This document shows, one piece after another, positions 19,619-27,192 of a DNA stretch of 64,000 nucleotides. The stretch is from the NCBI RefSeq assembly GCF_017084525.1, contig NZ_CP070950.1, positions 2,046,001 to 2,110,000 of the forward strand. Reading direction: 5' to 3'. Within the stretch, counting starts at the first letter, position 1; the number at the start of each line of letters is the position of its first letter. The notes under the pieces are model-generated. The model was not told the DNA's origin. It did no database searches and saw only the letters and a program-made list of their open reading frames with translations. Origin of the DNA: Conexibacter sp. SYSU D00693 (GTDB lineage: Bacteria > Actinomycetota > Thermoleophilia > Solirubrobacterales > Solirubrobacteraceae). A program made the position numbers and the translations under genes.

Positions 19619-20451
19619 CAGCCGCCGGCCTCCGTGGTGAGCGCGGCGTGCAGCGCCCGGAAGTCGTCGGGCGAGAGGCGCTCGGCGCGGACGTCGTCGG
19701 GCAGGCCCGCGGCGGCGAGCGCCGCACGCACGGCGTCGCGGTCGCCCGCCCCCGCCAGCGCGACCGAGCGCGCGAGCGCCTTGCGGCGGTGGGCGAAGGC
19801 GCCGGAGACCAGGCGGCGCAGCGCGGGGTCGGCGGGCGGGCCGGTGCGGCGCAGGGCGACGAGCACGCTGTCGACGTTGGGCACCGGGTGGAAGACGGTG
19901 CGCGAGACGGCGCGGTGGACCTTGACCTCGCAGCTCAGCTGGGCCAGGACGCTCGGCGCGCCGTAGGCGGGCGTCGCGGGCGCGGCGGCGAGGCGCTCGC
20001 CGACCTCCTTCTGCACCATCGCGACCCAGCGGGTGACCCGCGGGAGCTCCTCGACGGTGCGCAGGATCGCGCTCGCCGCGATGCCGTAGGGCAGGTTGGC
20101 GACGACCGCCGTCGGCTCGGGGTCGAGGCCGGCGAGGTCGAGCTTCATCGCGTCGGCGAGGTGCAGCGTCGTGTTGGGGTGCGCGTCGAGCGCGTCGCGC
20201 AGCGCGGGCTCGAGGCTGCGGTCGAGCTCGACGACGTGGACGTGCGCGCAGCGCGGGGCGAGGTGCTCGCTGAGCACGCCCAGGCCGCCGCCGATCTCGA
20301 GCGCGACGTCGTCGGGGTGCAGGTCCGCGGCGCGCTCGATGACCCCGAGGATGTTCGAGTCGACGAGGAAGTTCTGCCCGAGGTCGCGCTTGGGCCGGAC
20401 CCCGAAGGCCTTCATCCGCCGCAGCGACGGCTGGGTGGGGAGCTCGGTCAC
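19618..20451 (-). CDS. rsmA: 16S rRNA (adenine1518-N6/adenine1519-N6)-dimethyltransferase
   Basis: KsgA; dimethylates two adjacent adenines near the 3' end of 16S rRNA. About 277 residues with RPKRDLGQNFLVD, the SAM motif ALEIGGGLGVLSEHL, and catalytic NLPYGIA. GTG 20451 overlaps the tatD stop (GTGA) and is used because it couples the two genes; an internal ATG at residue 14 (MKAFGVRPKRD) is an alternative. It is part of the metG-tatD-rsmA-ispE cluster. Confidence 0.96.
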   Translation of the reverse strand: MTELPTQPSLRRMKAFGVRPKRDLGQNFLVDSNILGVIERAADLHPDDVALEIGGGLGVLSEHLAPRCAHVHVVELDRSLEPALRDALDAHPNTTLHLADAMKLDLAGLDPEPTAVVANLPYGIAASAILRTVEELPRVTRWVAMVQKEVGERLAAAPATPAYGAPSVLAQLSCEVKVHRAVSRTVFHPVPNVDSVLVALRRTGPPADPALRRLVSGAFAHRRKALARSVALAGAGDRDAVRAALAAAGLPDDVRAERLSPDDFRALHAALTTEAGG

Positions 20452-21197
20452 CACCCGAAGAGGCGCGCGGCGTTCGCGTCGACGACGGCCTCGAGCTGCT
20501 CGTAGGACTGGCCGCGGCGCTCGGCGACGAAGCGCGCGGTGTGCGTCACGTGCGCCGGGCGGTTGCGCTCCTTGCGCACGGCCTGCGGGGTGAGGTACGG
20601 CGCGTCGGTCTCGACGAGGAGGCGGTCGTCGGGCACGCGCTCGGCCGCCGCGGCGAGCTCGGTGTTCCTGGGGTACGTGACGTTGCCCGCGAAGGAGATC
20701 CACCAGCCCTCGGCGAGGCACTCGTCGAGGCGCTCGGGCATCGAGAAGCAGTGCAGGACCACCTCCAGGCCCTGGGCCCGGTCGCGCAGCGTGGCGATCG
20801 TGTCGTCCTCCGCCGCGCGCGTGTGGATCACGAGCGGCTTGCCCGTCGCCCGGGCGACGTCGACCTGCGCGTGGAAGGCGCGCTCCTGGTCGGCGCGGGG
20901 GGCGCCCTCGCGGAAGAAGTCCAGCCCCGTCTCGCCGATCGCGGCGCACAGGTGGTGGCCGGCGAGCGCCTCGACGTCGGCGAGCTCCGCGTCGTCGAAG
21001 CCGGCCGCGGCGTTGGGGTGCGTGCCGACGGCGGCGCGGACCTGCGGGAAGGCCTCGGCGGCGGCGAGGGCCGCGCGACGGCTGCCGGGGTCCATCCCGA
21101 CCGTCAGCATCCGCGTGACGCCGAGGCGGGCGGCCTCCTCGACCAGCTCGCGGTCGTCCTCCTTGCAGGAGGCGAGGTGCGTGTGGCTGTCGATCAC
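20448..21197 (-). CDS. tatD: TatD-family metal-dependent DNase
   Basis: A 249-residue TIM-barrel metallohydrolase. Metal ligands are visible: IDSHTHL at the N-terminus, GETGLDFF, VIHTRAAEDD, LHCFSM and VETDAPYLTP. TatD proteins act as 3'-5' exonucleases in DNA quality control. GTG 21197 overlaps the metG stop by 4 bp, which fixes the start; the frame remains open upstream inside metG but without homology. Confidence 0.94.
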   Translation of the reverse strand: MIDSHTHLASCKEDDRELVEEAARLGVTRMLTVGMDPGSRRAALAAAEAFPQVRAAVGTHPNAAAGFDDAELADVEALAGHHLCAAIGETGLDFFREGAPRADQERAFHAQVDVARATGKPLVIHTRAAEDDTIATLRDRAQGLEVVLHCFSMPERLDECLAEGWWISFAGNVTYPRNTELAAAAERVPDDRLLVETDAPYLTPQAVRKERNRPAHVTHTARFVAERRGQSYEQLEAVVDANAARLFGW

Positions 21198-22726
21198 GAC
21201 GCGGCGGCGGCCGGCGGCACGCTGTCGCGCTCCTTCGGGAACAGCGGCTCGAGCTTGTGGGCGGGGCCGAGGGCGACGGCGCCGGGGCGCGCGTCCTGCA
21301 GGGCGGTCGAGGGCGCGCCGAGCGCGTCGAGGACCTTGACGGTCGTCTCGGGCAGCCACGGGTGCAGCAGCACGCAGACGATCCGCAGGCCGTCGGCCAG
21401 GGAGGCGAGCACGCGGTCGAGGTCGTCCGCCCTGCTGTCGTCCTTGGCCAGCGTCCAGGGCGCCGACTCCTCGACGTAGCGGTTCAGGCGCCGCACGCGC
21501 TGCCAGATCGCGTCGAGCGCCTGGCTGAGCTCCGCCTGGTCGACGTGGCCGGCGACGGTCGCGTCCAGGCCGGTGAAGTCGGCGGCCAGCGCACCGTCCA
21601 GCGCCGTCGCGGGGACCTCGCCGTCGCGGTAGCGGACGAGCATCGCCGTCGTGCGGCTCGCGAGGTTGCCCAGCTCGTCGGCGAGCTCGGCGGTGTACCG
21701 GCGCCCGACGGCCTCCATCGACGTGGCGCCGTCGCCCCCGAACGTCACGTCGCGCAGGAGGTAGAAGCGCAGCGCCTCGACGCCGTAGCGGTCGACGACC
21801 TCGAGCGGGTCGAGGACGTTGCCCAGCGACTTGGACATCTTGCGCCCGTCGGCCCCGAGCAGGAAGCCGTGGACGAAGACGTGCTCAGGCACCGGCAGCC
21901 CCGCGGCCATGAGGATCGCGGGCCAGAAGACCGTGTGGAACTTCAGGATGTCCTTGCCGATGACGTGGTAGGTCGCGGGCCAGAACTCGTCGACCAGGTC
22001 CTCGCCGGGCCGGGCGTAGGTGAGGGCCGTGTAGTAGTTGAGCAGCGCGTCGAACCACACGTAGAAGACGTGGTCGGTGTCCCACGGGACGGTCACGCCC
22101 CACGTGAGCTTCGCGCGGGAGAGCGAGACGTCGTTGAGCCCGCTCTTGATGAACGACAGCGCCTCGTTGCGCCGCTCGCGCGGCTGCACGAAGTCCGGCC
22201 GCTCCTCGTAGAGCTGCTCGAGGCGCTCCTGGAACTGCGAGAGCGCGAAGAACCAGTTCTCCTCGGACTCGCGGACGAGCTCGATCTCGTGGATCGGGCA
22301 GCGGTTGCCCTCGGCGATCTCGTTCTCCGCCTTGAAGTCCGCGCACCGCGGGCAGTACCAGCCCTCGTACAGCCCCTTGTGCACGAACCCGTTGTCGTGC
22401 ACCCGCTGCAGGACCTCCTGGACCTTCGCCCCGTGCTCGGCGTCGGAGGTGCGGATGAAGAAGTCGTTGGAGACGCCGAGCACCGGCATCAGGTCGCGGA
22501 AGCGCTGCGCGTTGCGGTCGGCCAGCTCGCGCGGCTCCAGCCCCTGCGCCTTCGCGGCGTCCGCGACCGGCTCGCCGTGCTCGTCGGTGCCCGTCAGGAA
22601 GAACGTCGCCTCACCGCGCTGGCGGTGGTGGCGGGCCATCACGTCGGCCGCGATCGTCGAGTACGCGTGGCCCAGGTGGGGCGCCGCGTTGACGTAGTAG
22701 ATCGGGGTCGTGACGTAGAAGCCCAT
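21194..22726 (-). CDS. metG: Methionyl-tRNA synthetase
   Basis: Class I aminoacyl-tRNA synthetase, 510 residues, without the C-terminal tRNA-binding extension. The HIGH-type motif is HLGH (17-20), one zinc knuckle CPRC...C is near residue 125, and KMSKS lies around 295-299. ATG 22726 opens MGFYVTTPIYYVN, the family's normal N-terminus. It begins 14 nt after the M23-like gene's stop. Confidence 0.97.
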   Translation of the reverse strand: MGFYVTTPIYYVNAAPHLGHAYSTIAADVMARHHRQRGEATFFLTGTDEHGEPVADAAKAQGLEPRELADRNAQRFRDLMPVLGVSNDFFIRTSDAEHGAKVQEVLQRVHDNGFVHKGLYEGWYCPRCADFKAENEIAEGNRCPIHEIELVRESEENWFFALSQFQERLEQLYEERPDFVQPRERRNEALSFIKSGLNDVSLSRAKLTWGVTVPWDTDHVFYVWFDALLNYYTALTYARPGEDLVDEFWPATYHVIGKDILKFHTVFWPAILMAAGLPVPEHVFVHGFLLGADGRKMSKSLGNVLDPLEVVDRYGVEALRFYLLRDVTFGGDGATSMEAVGRRYTAELADELGNLASRTTAMLVRYRDGEVPATALDGALAADFTGLDATVAGHVDQAELSQALDAIWQRVRRLNRYVEESAPWTLAKDDSRADDLDRVLASLADGLRIVCVLLHPWLPETTVKVLDALGAPSTALQDARPGAVALGPAHKLEPLFPKERDSVPPAAAAS

Positions 22727-22740
22727 GCGCTGCCTGAACG

Positions 22741-23451
22741 CTACCGCCGGACCACCGCCTCCCCGGACCCGGCGCCGGCGGCCGCACGGGTGCGGGCACG
22801 GGAGCCGCGACGGGCCCGGGTGGCGAGCGCGCCGAGCCCCAGCCCCGCGGCGACGAGCGCCAGGGCCGCGAAGGCGGCCGGCGGCGCCGGGGCGGAGGCG
22901 GGCCGCGGCCGCGCCGGGGGCGGCGCGAGCACCCGCGCAGAACCCGGGCGGGGCGGGCGCGACGCGCGACGCGGTGCCGGCCCGAGCACCGGTGGCGGCG
23001 CGAGCGCCCCTCCCGCGCCGAGCAGCACGAGCGGATCGCGGTAGCCGAAGCGGTCGCCCTCGACGCGCGCGCCGAGCCGCAGCACCCCGCGGGGCCCCAG
23101 CGTGCCCAGCCGCGCGCCCGCGACGACGACCGCGCCACGACGGACCACGACGTGGCCGAGCCCGAGGTGCGTCGCCCGCAGCCGCCCGCAGCGCACGGTC
23201 ACCCCGCGGCCGCGCGGCGTCGGGCCGGCGAAGCGCACGACGCCGCTGCACGCCGCCCGCACCACCGAGCCCGGCGCGGCACGAAGGTCGATGCCCCGGC
23301 GCCGGCCGGCGGCGAACGGCGCCTCCCGGGCGTAGGCGAAGGCGCCCACGACCACGCCGTCGACCGGCCGGCGCCAGCGCTCCGCCCGCGCCGTCGCCGG
23401 CCCCACCAGCAGGAGCACGACGAGGGCGAGGAGCGAGGCGACACGGGGCAC
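22741..23451 (-). CDS. M23-like (LytM) domain protein, probably inactive, membrane anchored
   Basis: A 236-residue exported protein: signal peptide (VASLLALVVLLLVGPATARA), a LytM-like beta domain (about 25-130), a Pro/Ala/Arg-rich linker, a C-terminal membrane helix (AAFAALALVAAGLGLGALA) and a basic tail. M23 enzymes need an HxxxD motif and a final HxH. Here the first His is replaced by Arg (RRGIDL) and only one His remains in ATHLGLG. A non-catalytic binding or activator role, as in EnvC/NlpD, is likely. GTG start. Confidence 0.72.
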   Translation of the reverse strand: MPRVASLLALVVLLLVGPATARAERWRRPVDGVVVGAFAYAREAPFAAGRRRGIDLRAAPGSVVRAACSGVVRFAGPTPRGRGVTVRCGRLRATHLGLGHVVVRRGAVVVAGARLGTLGPRGVLRLGARVEGDRFGYRDPLVLLGAGGALAPPPVLGPAPRRASRPPRPGSARVLAPPPARPRPASAPAPPAAFAALALVAAGLGLGALATRARRGSRARTRAAAGAGSGEAVVRR

Positions 23452-23533
23452 GCCCGCGATCGTCGGGGCGCGCCCGCCCCGAGTGACCCGCCCGCGCACC
23501 TTCCGCGACGCCCCCGCCGCGAAGCCGCGCGGT

Positions 23534-24346
23534 TCAGCGCTCGTCCTGCAGCGCCCGGTACAGCGCGTTGGCGCTGACGCCGGTGAGGTCGGCGACCACG
23601 CCCGCCGCCGGCCGCGCCCGCGCACCCGCCTCGACGAGGCGCTTGACCGCGTCGAGCGCCGCCGCCTCGTCGCCCGCCCCCTCCGCCGCGGCCCCGACGA
23701 CCACCACGACCTCGCCCTTGACGGTCGCGCCGGCGTAGCGCGCCGCGAGCTCGGCGGCCGTGCCCCGGACGACCTCCTCGTGGACCTTGGTCAGCTCGCG
23801 GCAGACCGCGACCGGCCGCGCCCCGTCCACCTCGGCCAGGACCGCGAGCGACGCGCCGATCCGGTTGGGCGACTCGAACGCCACCAGCGTCTCCTGCGCG
23901 CCGCCGACGAGCTCGGCCAGGGCGCTGCGCTTGCGCGGCAGGAAGCCCGCGAAGCGCCAGCGCTCGGCCGGCAGCCCGCTCACGACCAGCGCGGCGAGGG
24001 CGGCGCTGGGCCCCGGCAGGACCTCCACCCCGATCCCCGCGGCGATGCACTGCTGGACGAGGATCGCTCCGGGATCGCTGACCAACGGCGTCCCCGCGTC
24101 GCTGACGAGCGCCACGACCGCACCGTCGCGCATGCGGCCCACGAGCTCGGCCGCGCGCTCGCGCTCGTTGTGCTCGTGGTAGCTCACGGTCCGCGCCCCC
24201 ACGCCGTAGCGGTCGAGCAGGACCTTCGTGCGCCGCGTGTCCTCGCACGCCACCACGTCGGCCTCGCGCAGCGCCGCCAGCACGCGCAGCGTCACGTCCT
24301 CGAGGTTGCCGATCGGCGTCGGGCAGACCACCAGCCGCCCGCTCAC
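23534..24346 (-). CDS. rsmI: 16S rRNA (cytidine1402-2'-O)-methyltransferase
   Basis: Tetrapyrrole-methylase-fold enzyme, 270 residues: N-terminal VVCPTPIGNLEDVTLR, VACEDTRRTKVLL, VSDAGTPLVSDPG and LPGPSAALAALVVSGL are all family hallmarks. The C-terminus carries a small winged extension ending ALYRALQDER. GTG 24346 overlaps the ROK kinase stop by 4 bp (GTGA). An 82-nt gap with no evident gene follows before the M23-like gene. Confidence 0.95.
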   Translation of the reverse strand: MSGRLVVCPTPIGNLEDVTLRVLAALREADVVACEDTRRTKVLLDRYGVGARTVSYHEHNERERAAELVGRMRDGAVVALVSDAGTPLVSDPGAILVQQCIAAGIGVEVLPGPSAALAALVVSGLPAERWRFAGFLPRKRSALAELVGGAQETLVAFESPNRIGASLAVLAEVDGARPVAVCRELTKVHEEVVRGTAAELAARYAGATVKGEVVVVVGAAAEGAGDEAAALDAVKRLVEAGARARPAAGVVADLTGVSANALYRALQDER

Positions 24347-25299
24347 CGCGCGGCCTCCATGGCCAGCAGCGCCGCGCCGAGCATCCCGGCGTCGGCGCCG
24401 AAGCGCGCCTGGACGATCCGCACGACGTCGCGCGACGGCCGCAGCGCGCGCCGGGCGACCTCCTGGCGCGCGGGCTCGAGCAGCAGCTCGCCCGCGGCGA
24501 TCACCCCACCGCCCACGACGACGACCTCCGGGTTGAAGACGTTGACGAACGACGCGATCCCGACGCCGAGGCGCCGGCCGATGAGGGCGACGACGTCGCG
24601 CGCGGCCTGGTCGCCGTCGTGCGCGAGCTCGGTGCACAGCGCGCCGGTGACCTCCGTGCCCGCCGCCAGCGCGCGGCCGAGCCCCGAGTCCGGCGCCGCG
24701 CGCGCCACCCGCAGGGCCTCGCGCCCGAGCGCGGACCCGGAGGCCATGACCTCGAGGCACCCGTTGTTCGGGCACGAGCCCTGGCAGGGCGGGCCGTCGA
24801 GGTCGACGACCACGTGACCGAGCTCGGCCGCCGCGCCGACCGCGCCGCGCACGATCCGCCCGTCGACGACGAGCCCGCCGCCGATGCCCGTCCCGATCGT
24901 CAGCAGGACCGCGTGGCGTGCGCCCATCGCCGCGCCCGCGTGGTGCTCGGCGAGCATCGCGCACGTCGCGTCGTTGTCGACGACGACCGGCACGCCGAGG
25001 CGCTCGGCGAGCAGGTCGCGGATCGGCGCGTCGCGCAGCGGCAGGTGCGTCGTGTGGACCGCGACACCCCGCGCGAGGTCCATGAGCGAGGGGATGCCGA
25101 AGCCGACGGCGCGGACCTCCTCGCCCGCCGCCTGCTGGACCTCGCGCACCTCCGCGACGACGAGGTCGACGAGGGCGGCGGTGTCGCGGACGCGCGGCAG
25201 GCGGTGGGCGCGATGGTGCACGCGCAGGTCCGCGTCCACGGCACCGGCAAGCAGCTTCGTGCCACCGAGGTCGACGCCGATCACGCAGCCGCCGGCCAC
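24343..25299 (-). CDS. ROK-family sugar kinase (glucokinase-like)
   Basis: A 318-residue ATP-dependent sugar kinase. IGVDLGGTKLLAG (phosphate-1), DNDATC with the catalytic Asp, TIGTGIGGGLVV, and the zinc motif GHVVVDLDGPPCQGSCPNNGCLE of the ROK family are present. GTG 25299 is chosen because a TATGGT box lies exactly 8 nt upstream, fitting a leaderless mRNA. It is divergent from the LCP gene, with only 22 nt between starts. Substrate is likely glucose, not proven. Confidence 0.88.
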   Translation of the reverse strand: MAGGCVIGVDLGGTKLLAGAVDADLRVHHRAHRLPRVRDTAALVDLVVAEVREVQQAAGEEVRAVGFGIPSLMDLARGVAVHTTHLPLRDAPIRDLLAERLGVPVVVDNDATCAMLAEHHAGAAMGARHAVLLTIGTGIGGGLVVDGRIVRGAVGAAAELGHVVVDLDGPPCQGSCPNNGCLEVMASGSALGREALRVARAAPDSGLGRALAAGTEVTGALCTELAHDGDQAARDVVALIGRRLGVGIASFVNVFNPEVVVVGGGVIAAGELLLEPARQEVARRALRPSRDVVRIVQARFGADAGMLGAALLAMEAAR

Positions 25300-25307
25300 G
25301 ACGCGCC

Positions 25308-25313
25308 ACCATA
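25308..25313 (-). promoter_or_regulatory. Likely -10 box of leaderless ROK kinase message
   Basis: TATGGT on the minus strand, 8 nt before GTG 25299. No Shine-Dalgarno sequence exists in the 22-nt divergent gap, so transcription from the GTG itself is the simplest reading. Confidence 0.5.
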
Positions 25314-25321
25314 CCCCGTCG

Positions 25322-26434
25322 ATGGCAGGCCACCCCGACCCGCCGCAGACCCCCGACGCCCCGCCCCCGCAGTACACGAAGTACCGGGCGCGCCCCCGGC
25401 TCTTCGGCCGCCGCTCGCGCGACGGCCGCTCGCCCCTGGACGAGCTGCGCCAGGGCCAGCCCCAGCCCGACGGCCGCCGCGTCCACGGGCGCCGTCGCGA
25501 CCGGCGGCTCTCCGTCGGGCGCGTCGTCGCCTGGTTGGCAGCCGCCGCCGTCGCCTGGGTCGTCCTCGCGGCGATCGCGTTCCTGGTGAGCGCGACGATC
25601 CACCAGGAGGGCGGCGCCGACGCGGCGCTCGGCGGCGCGGGCTTCCCGCTCACCTCGCCGAACACCGTGCTCGTCATCGGCTCCGACCAGCGCTCGCGGT
25701 CGACCGCCGAGCCCGGCGCGTCCACGAGCGGCCCGAGCCGCAGCGACACCCTCCTGCTCCTGCGCACCGGCGGCGGCGCCAGCGCGCGCCTGTCCATCCC
25801 GCGCGACACCGTCGTCGACATCCCGGGCCACGGCCGCGGCAAGATCAACGCGGCCTACGCGCTGGGCGGGACCGAGCTCACCGTCCGCACCGTCGAGGGC
25901 TTCCTCGGCACGGAGGTCCACCACGTCGTCGAGGTCGACTTCGAGAACTTCCCGAAGCTCATCGACGCGATGGGCGGCATCGACTACACCGGCGGCTGCG
26001 TCGTCTCGCGCATCAACGGCGGGTTCAAGAACGGCGGCTACACGCTGCGTCTGAAGAAGGGCAAGAACCACCTGGACGGCCGCGCCGCCCTCGCGCTCGC
26101 CCGCACCCGCAAGAACGAGTGCAACCCGCGCGAGTCCGACCTCTCCCGGGCGCGCCGCCAGCAGAAGCTCTTCAGCGCGATGCGCTCGCGGATCTTCAGC
26201 CCCGGCGCGTTCATCCGGCTGCCGTTCATCGGCTGGGCGGCGCCCAAGGCGGTCAAGTCCGACATGAGCGGCCCGACGCTCCTGGGCCTCTTCGGCGGGA
26301 CCGTGATGGGCGGCTCGCCGCCGACGCGCGTGCTCAGGCCGACCGGTGCCGAGACGCTCCCCGACGGCGGCGCGGGGCTGGACGTCTCCCAGGAGGAGGT
26401 CCGCTCGGAGGTCCGGCGCTTCCTCGACGGCTAG
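25322..26434 (+). CDS. LytR-CpsA-Psr (LCP) family protein
   Basis: LCP proteins transfer undecaprenyl-linked glycopolymers to peptidoglycan. A 370-residue type II membrane protein: a Pro/Arg-rich cytoplasmic region (1-66), one membrane helix (about 68-90), then the LCP domain with RSDTLLLLR, SIPRDTVVDIPGHGRGKINAAYALGG, and GGIDYTGG. The catalytic and lipid-binding Arg/Asp residues of these motifs are in place. It has no Shine-Dalgarno sequence. Its stop codon overlaps that of the convergent FmdB gene (shared CTAG). Confidence 0.92.
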   Translation: MAGHPDPPQTPDAPPPQYTKYRARPRLFGRRSRDGRSPLDELRQGQPQPDGRRVHGRRRDRRLSVGRVVAWLAAAAVAWVVLAAIAFLVSATIHQEGGADAALGGAGFPLTSPNTVLVIGSDQRSRSTAEPGASTSGPSRSDTLLLLRTGGGASARLSIPRDTVVDIPGHGRGKINAAYALGGTELTVRTVEGFLGTEVHHVVEVDFENFPKLIDAMGGIDYTGGCVVSRINGGFKNGGYTLRLKKGKNHLDGRAALALARTRKNECNPRESDLSRARRQQKLFSAMRSRIFSPGAFIRLPFIGWAAPKAVKSDMSGPTLLGLFGGTVMGGSPPTRVLRPTGAETLPDGGAGLDVSQEEVRSEVRRFLDG

Positions 26435-26739
26435 GGCGTCCTGGGCGGCGGGGCGGGCTTCTCCGCCGCCTTGGCCTTGGCCCGCTCGGCCCGCTGCGCG
26501 CGCAGCTTGTCGTCGTGGTCGTTGGCGCCCTGCTCAGCCGCCCGGTCCAGGAAGCGGCGCTGGCGCTCGGACCCGACGTCGGTCGCGTAGAACCCCTTGC
26601 CCTTGAAGTGCACGGCCGGCGCGGCCCACACCCGCGTCAGCGCGGCGCCGCACTGCGGGCACGGCCCGGGGGCACCGCCGGCGGCGTGCAGGACCTCGAC
26701 CTCGTGGCCCGCCTCGCAGCGGTACGGGTAGACCGGCAC
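26431..26739 (-). CDS. FmdB-family zinc-ribbon protein
   Basis: 102 residues. A zinc ribbon YRCEAGHEVEVLH...PCPQCG (one Cys plus a CxxC pair with His), then the family motif VHFKGKGFYATD, then a Lys/Ala/Glu-rich helical tail ending in prolines. FmdB-type 'putative regulatory proteins' are small and poorly characterised. GTG start, 21 nt behind a paralogue (26761-27099), so the two are likely one unit controlled by the CIRCE element. Confidence 0.85.
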   Translation of the reverse strand: MPVYPYRCEAGHEVEVLHAAGGAPGPCPQCGAALTRVWAAPAVHFKGKGFYATDVGSERQRRFLDRAAEQGANDHDDKLRAQRAERAKAKAAEKPAPPPRTP

Positions 26740-26760
26740 GGCGCGGCTGCGACGGGCCGG

Positions 26761-27099
26761 CTAGGCGGCCTTCGCGTCCCCGCCCGACGAGGACGAGGAG
26801 GACGACGACCCGCTGTCGCCGCCCGAGGAGGACGAGGACGAGCTGTCGGACGAGCCCGACGAGGAGGAGGACCCGGAGTCCGAGGAGGACGAGGCCGACG
26901 CCTCCTTCTCCTTCTGGCGCTTGCGGGTCCCGTAGTCGGTGTTGTGGAAGCCCTTGCCCTTGAAGTGGATCGCGGGCGCGTGGAGCACCTTCTGCACCGG
27001 CTCGCCCGTCTCGGGGTCCTCGGTGAGCGGCGGATCGGTGAAGCGCTGCATGACCTCGAAGGTCGACCCGTCCTGGCGGCGGTACTCGTAGATCGGCAT
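26761..27099 (-). CDS. Cysteine-less FmdB paralogue with Ser-rich acidic tail
   Basis: About 112 residues. It begins MPIYEYRRQDGSTFEVMQRF and keeps the FmdB end motif IHFKGKGFHNTDYG, so it is clearly related to its neighbour. All zinc-binding cysteines are gone: the CxxC position is replaced by a TDPPLTEDPETGEPVQKVL loop. The last 45 residues are almost only Ser, Asp and Gly. ATG 27099 is preferred over 27114. The promoter (TTGAGA, 18 bp, TATGAT) overlaps a CIRCE operator, implying HrcA-controlled heat-shock expression of this gene and the one behind it. Confidence 0.82.
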   Translation of the reverse strand: MPIYEYRRQDGSTFEVMQRFTDPPLTEDPETGEPVQKVLHAPAIHFKGKGFHNTDYGTRKRQKEKEASASSSSDSGSSSSSGSSDSSSSSSSGGDSGSSSSSSSSGGDAKAA

Positions 27100-27109
27100 T
27101 CCGCCCGCG

Positions 27110-27139
27110 ATCATAGCTCGCGGCCGCTGGCACTCTCAA
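27110..27139 (-). promoter_or_regulatory. Promoter of FmdB gene pair
   Basis: Minus-strand -35 TTGAGA (27139-27134) and -10 TATGAT (27115-27110), 18-bp spacer, 10 nt from ATG 27099. It is the best sigma70-like match in the window and overlaps the CIRCE left half-site. Confidence 0.7.
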
Positions 27140-27153
27140 GCGCAGAGTGCCAA
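27127..27153. promoter_or_regulatory. CIRCE element (HrcA operator)
   Basis: CTGGCACTC, 9 nt, GAGTGCCAA. The consensus CIRCE is TTAGCACTC-N9-GAGTGCTAA; the halves match 7/9 and 8/9 with the exact 9-nt spacer. It overlaps the -35 of the minus-strand FmdB promoter and lies 40 nt upstream of the plus-strand glyS start, just before where that gene's -35 would fall. HrcA binding should repress the FmdB pair and might affect glyS. Confidence 0.88.
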
Positions 27154-27192
27154 TCCGGGCGACGCGACCGACGCCTCTAGCATCCGCCCGCG

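Noticed and set aside
27154-27192. T-box leader for glyS
   Set aside because: The leader is too short and no T-box sequence is present; same for metG.
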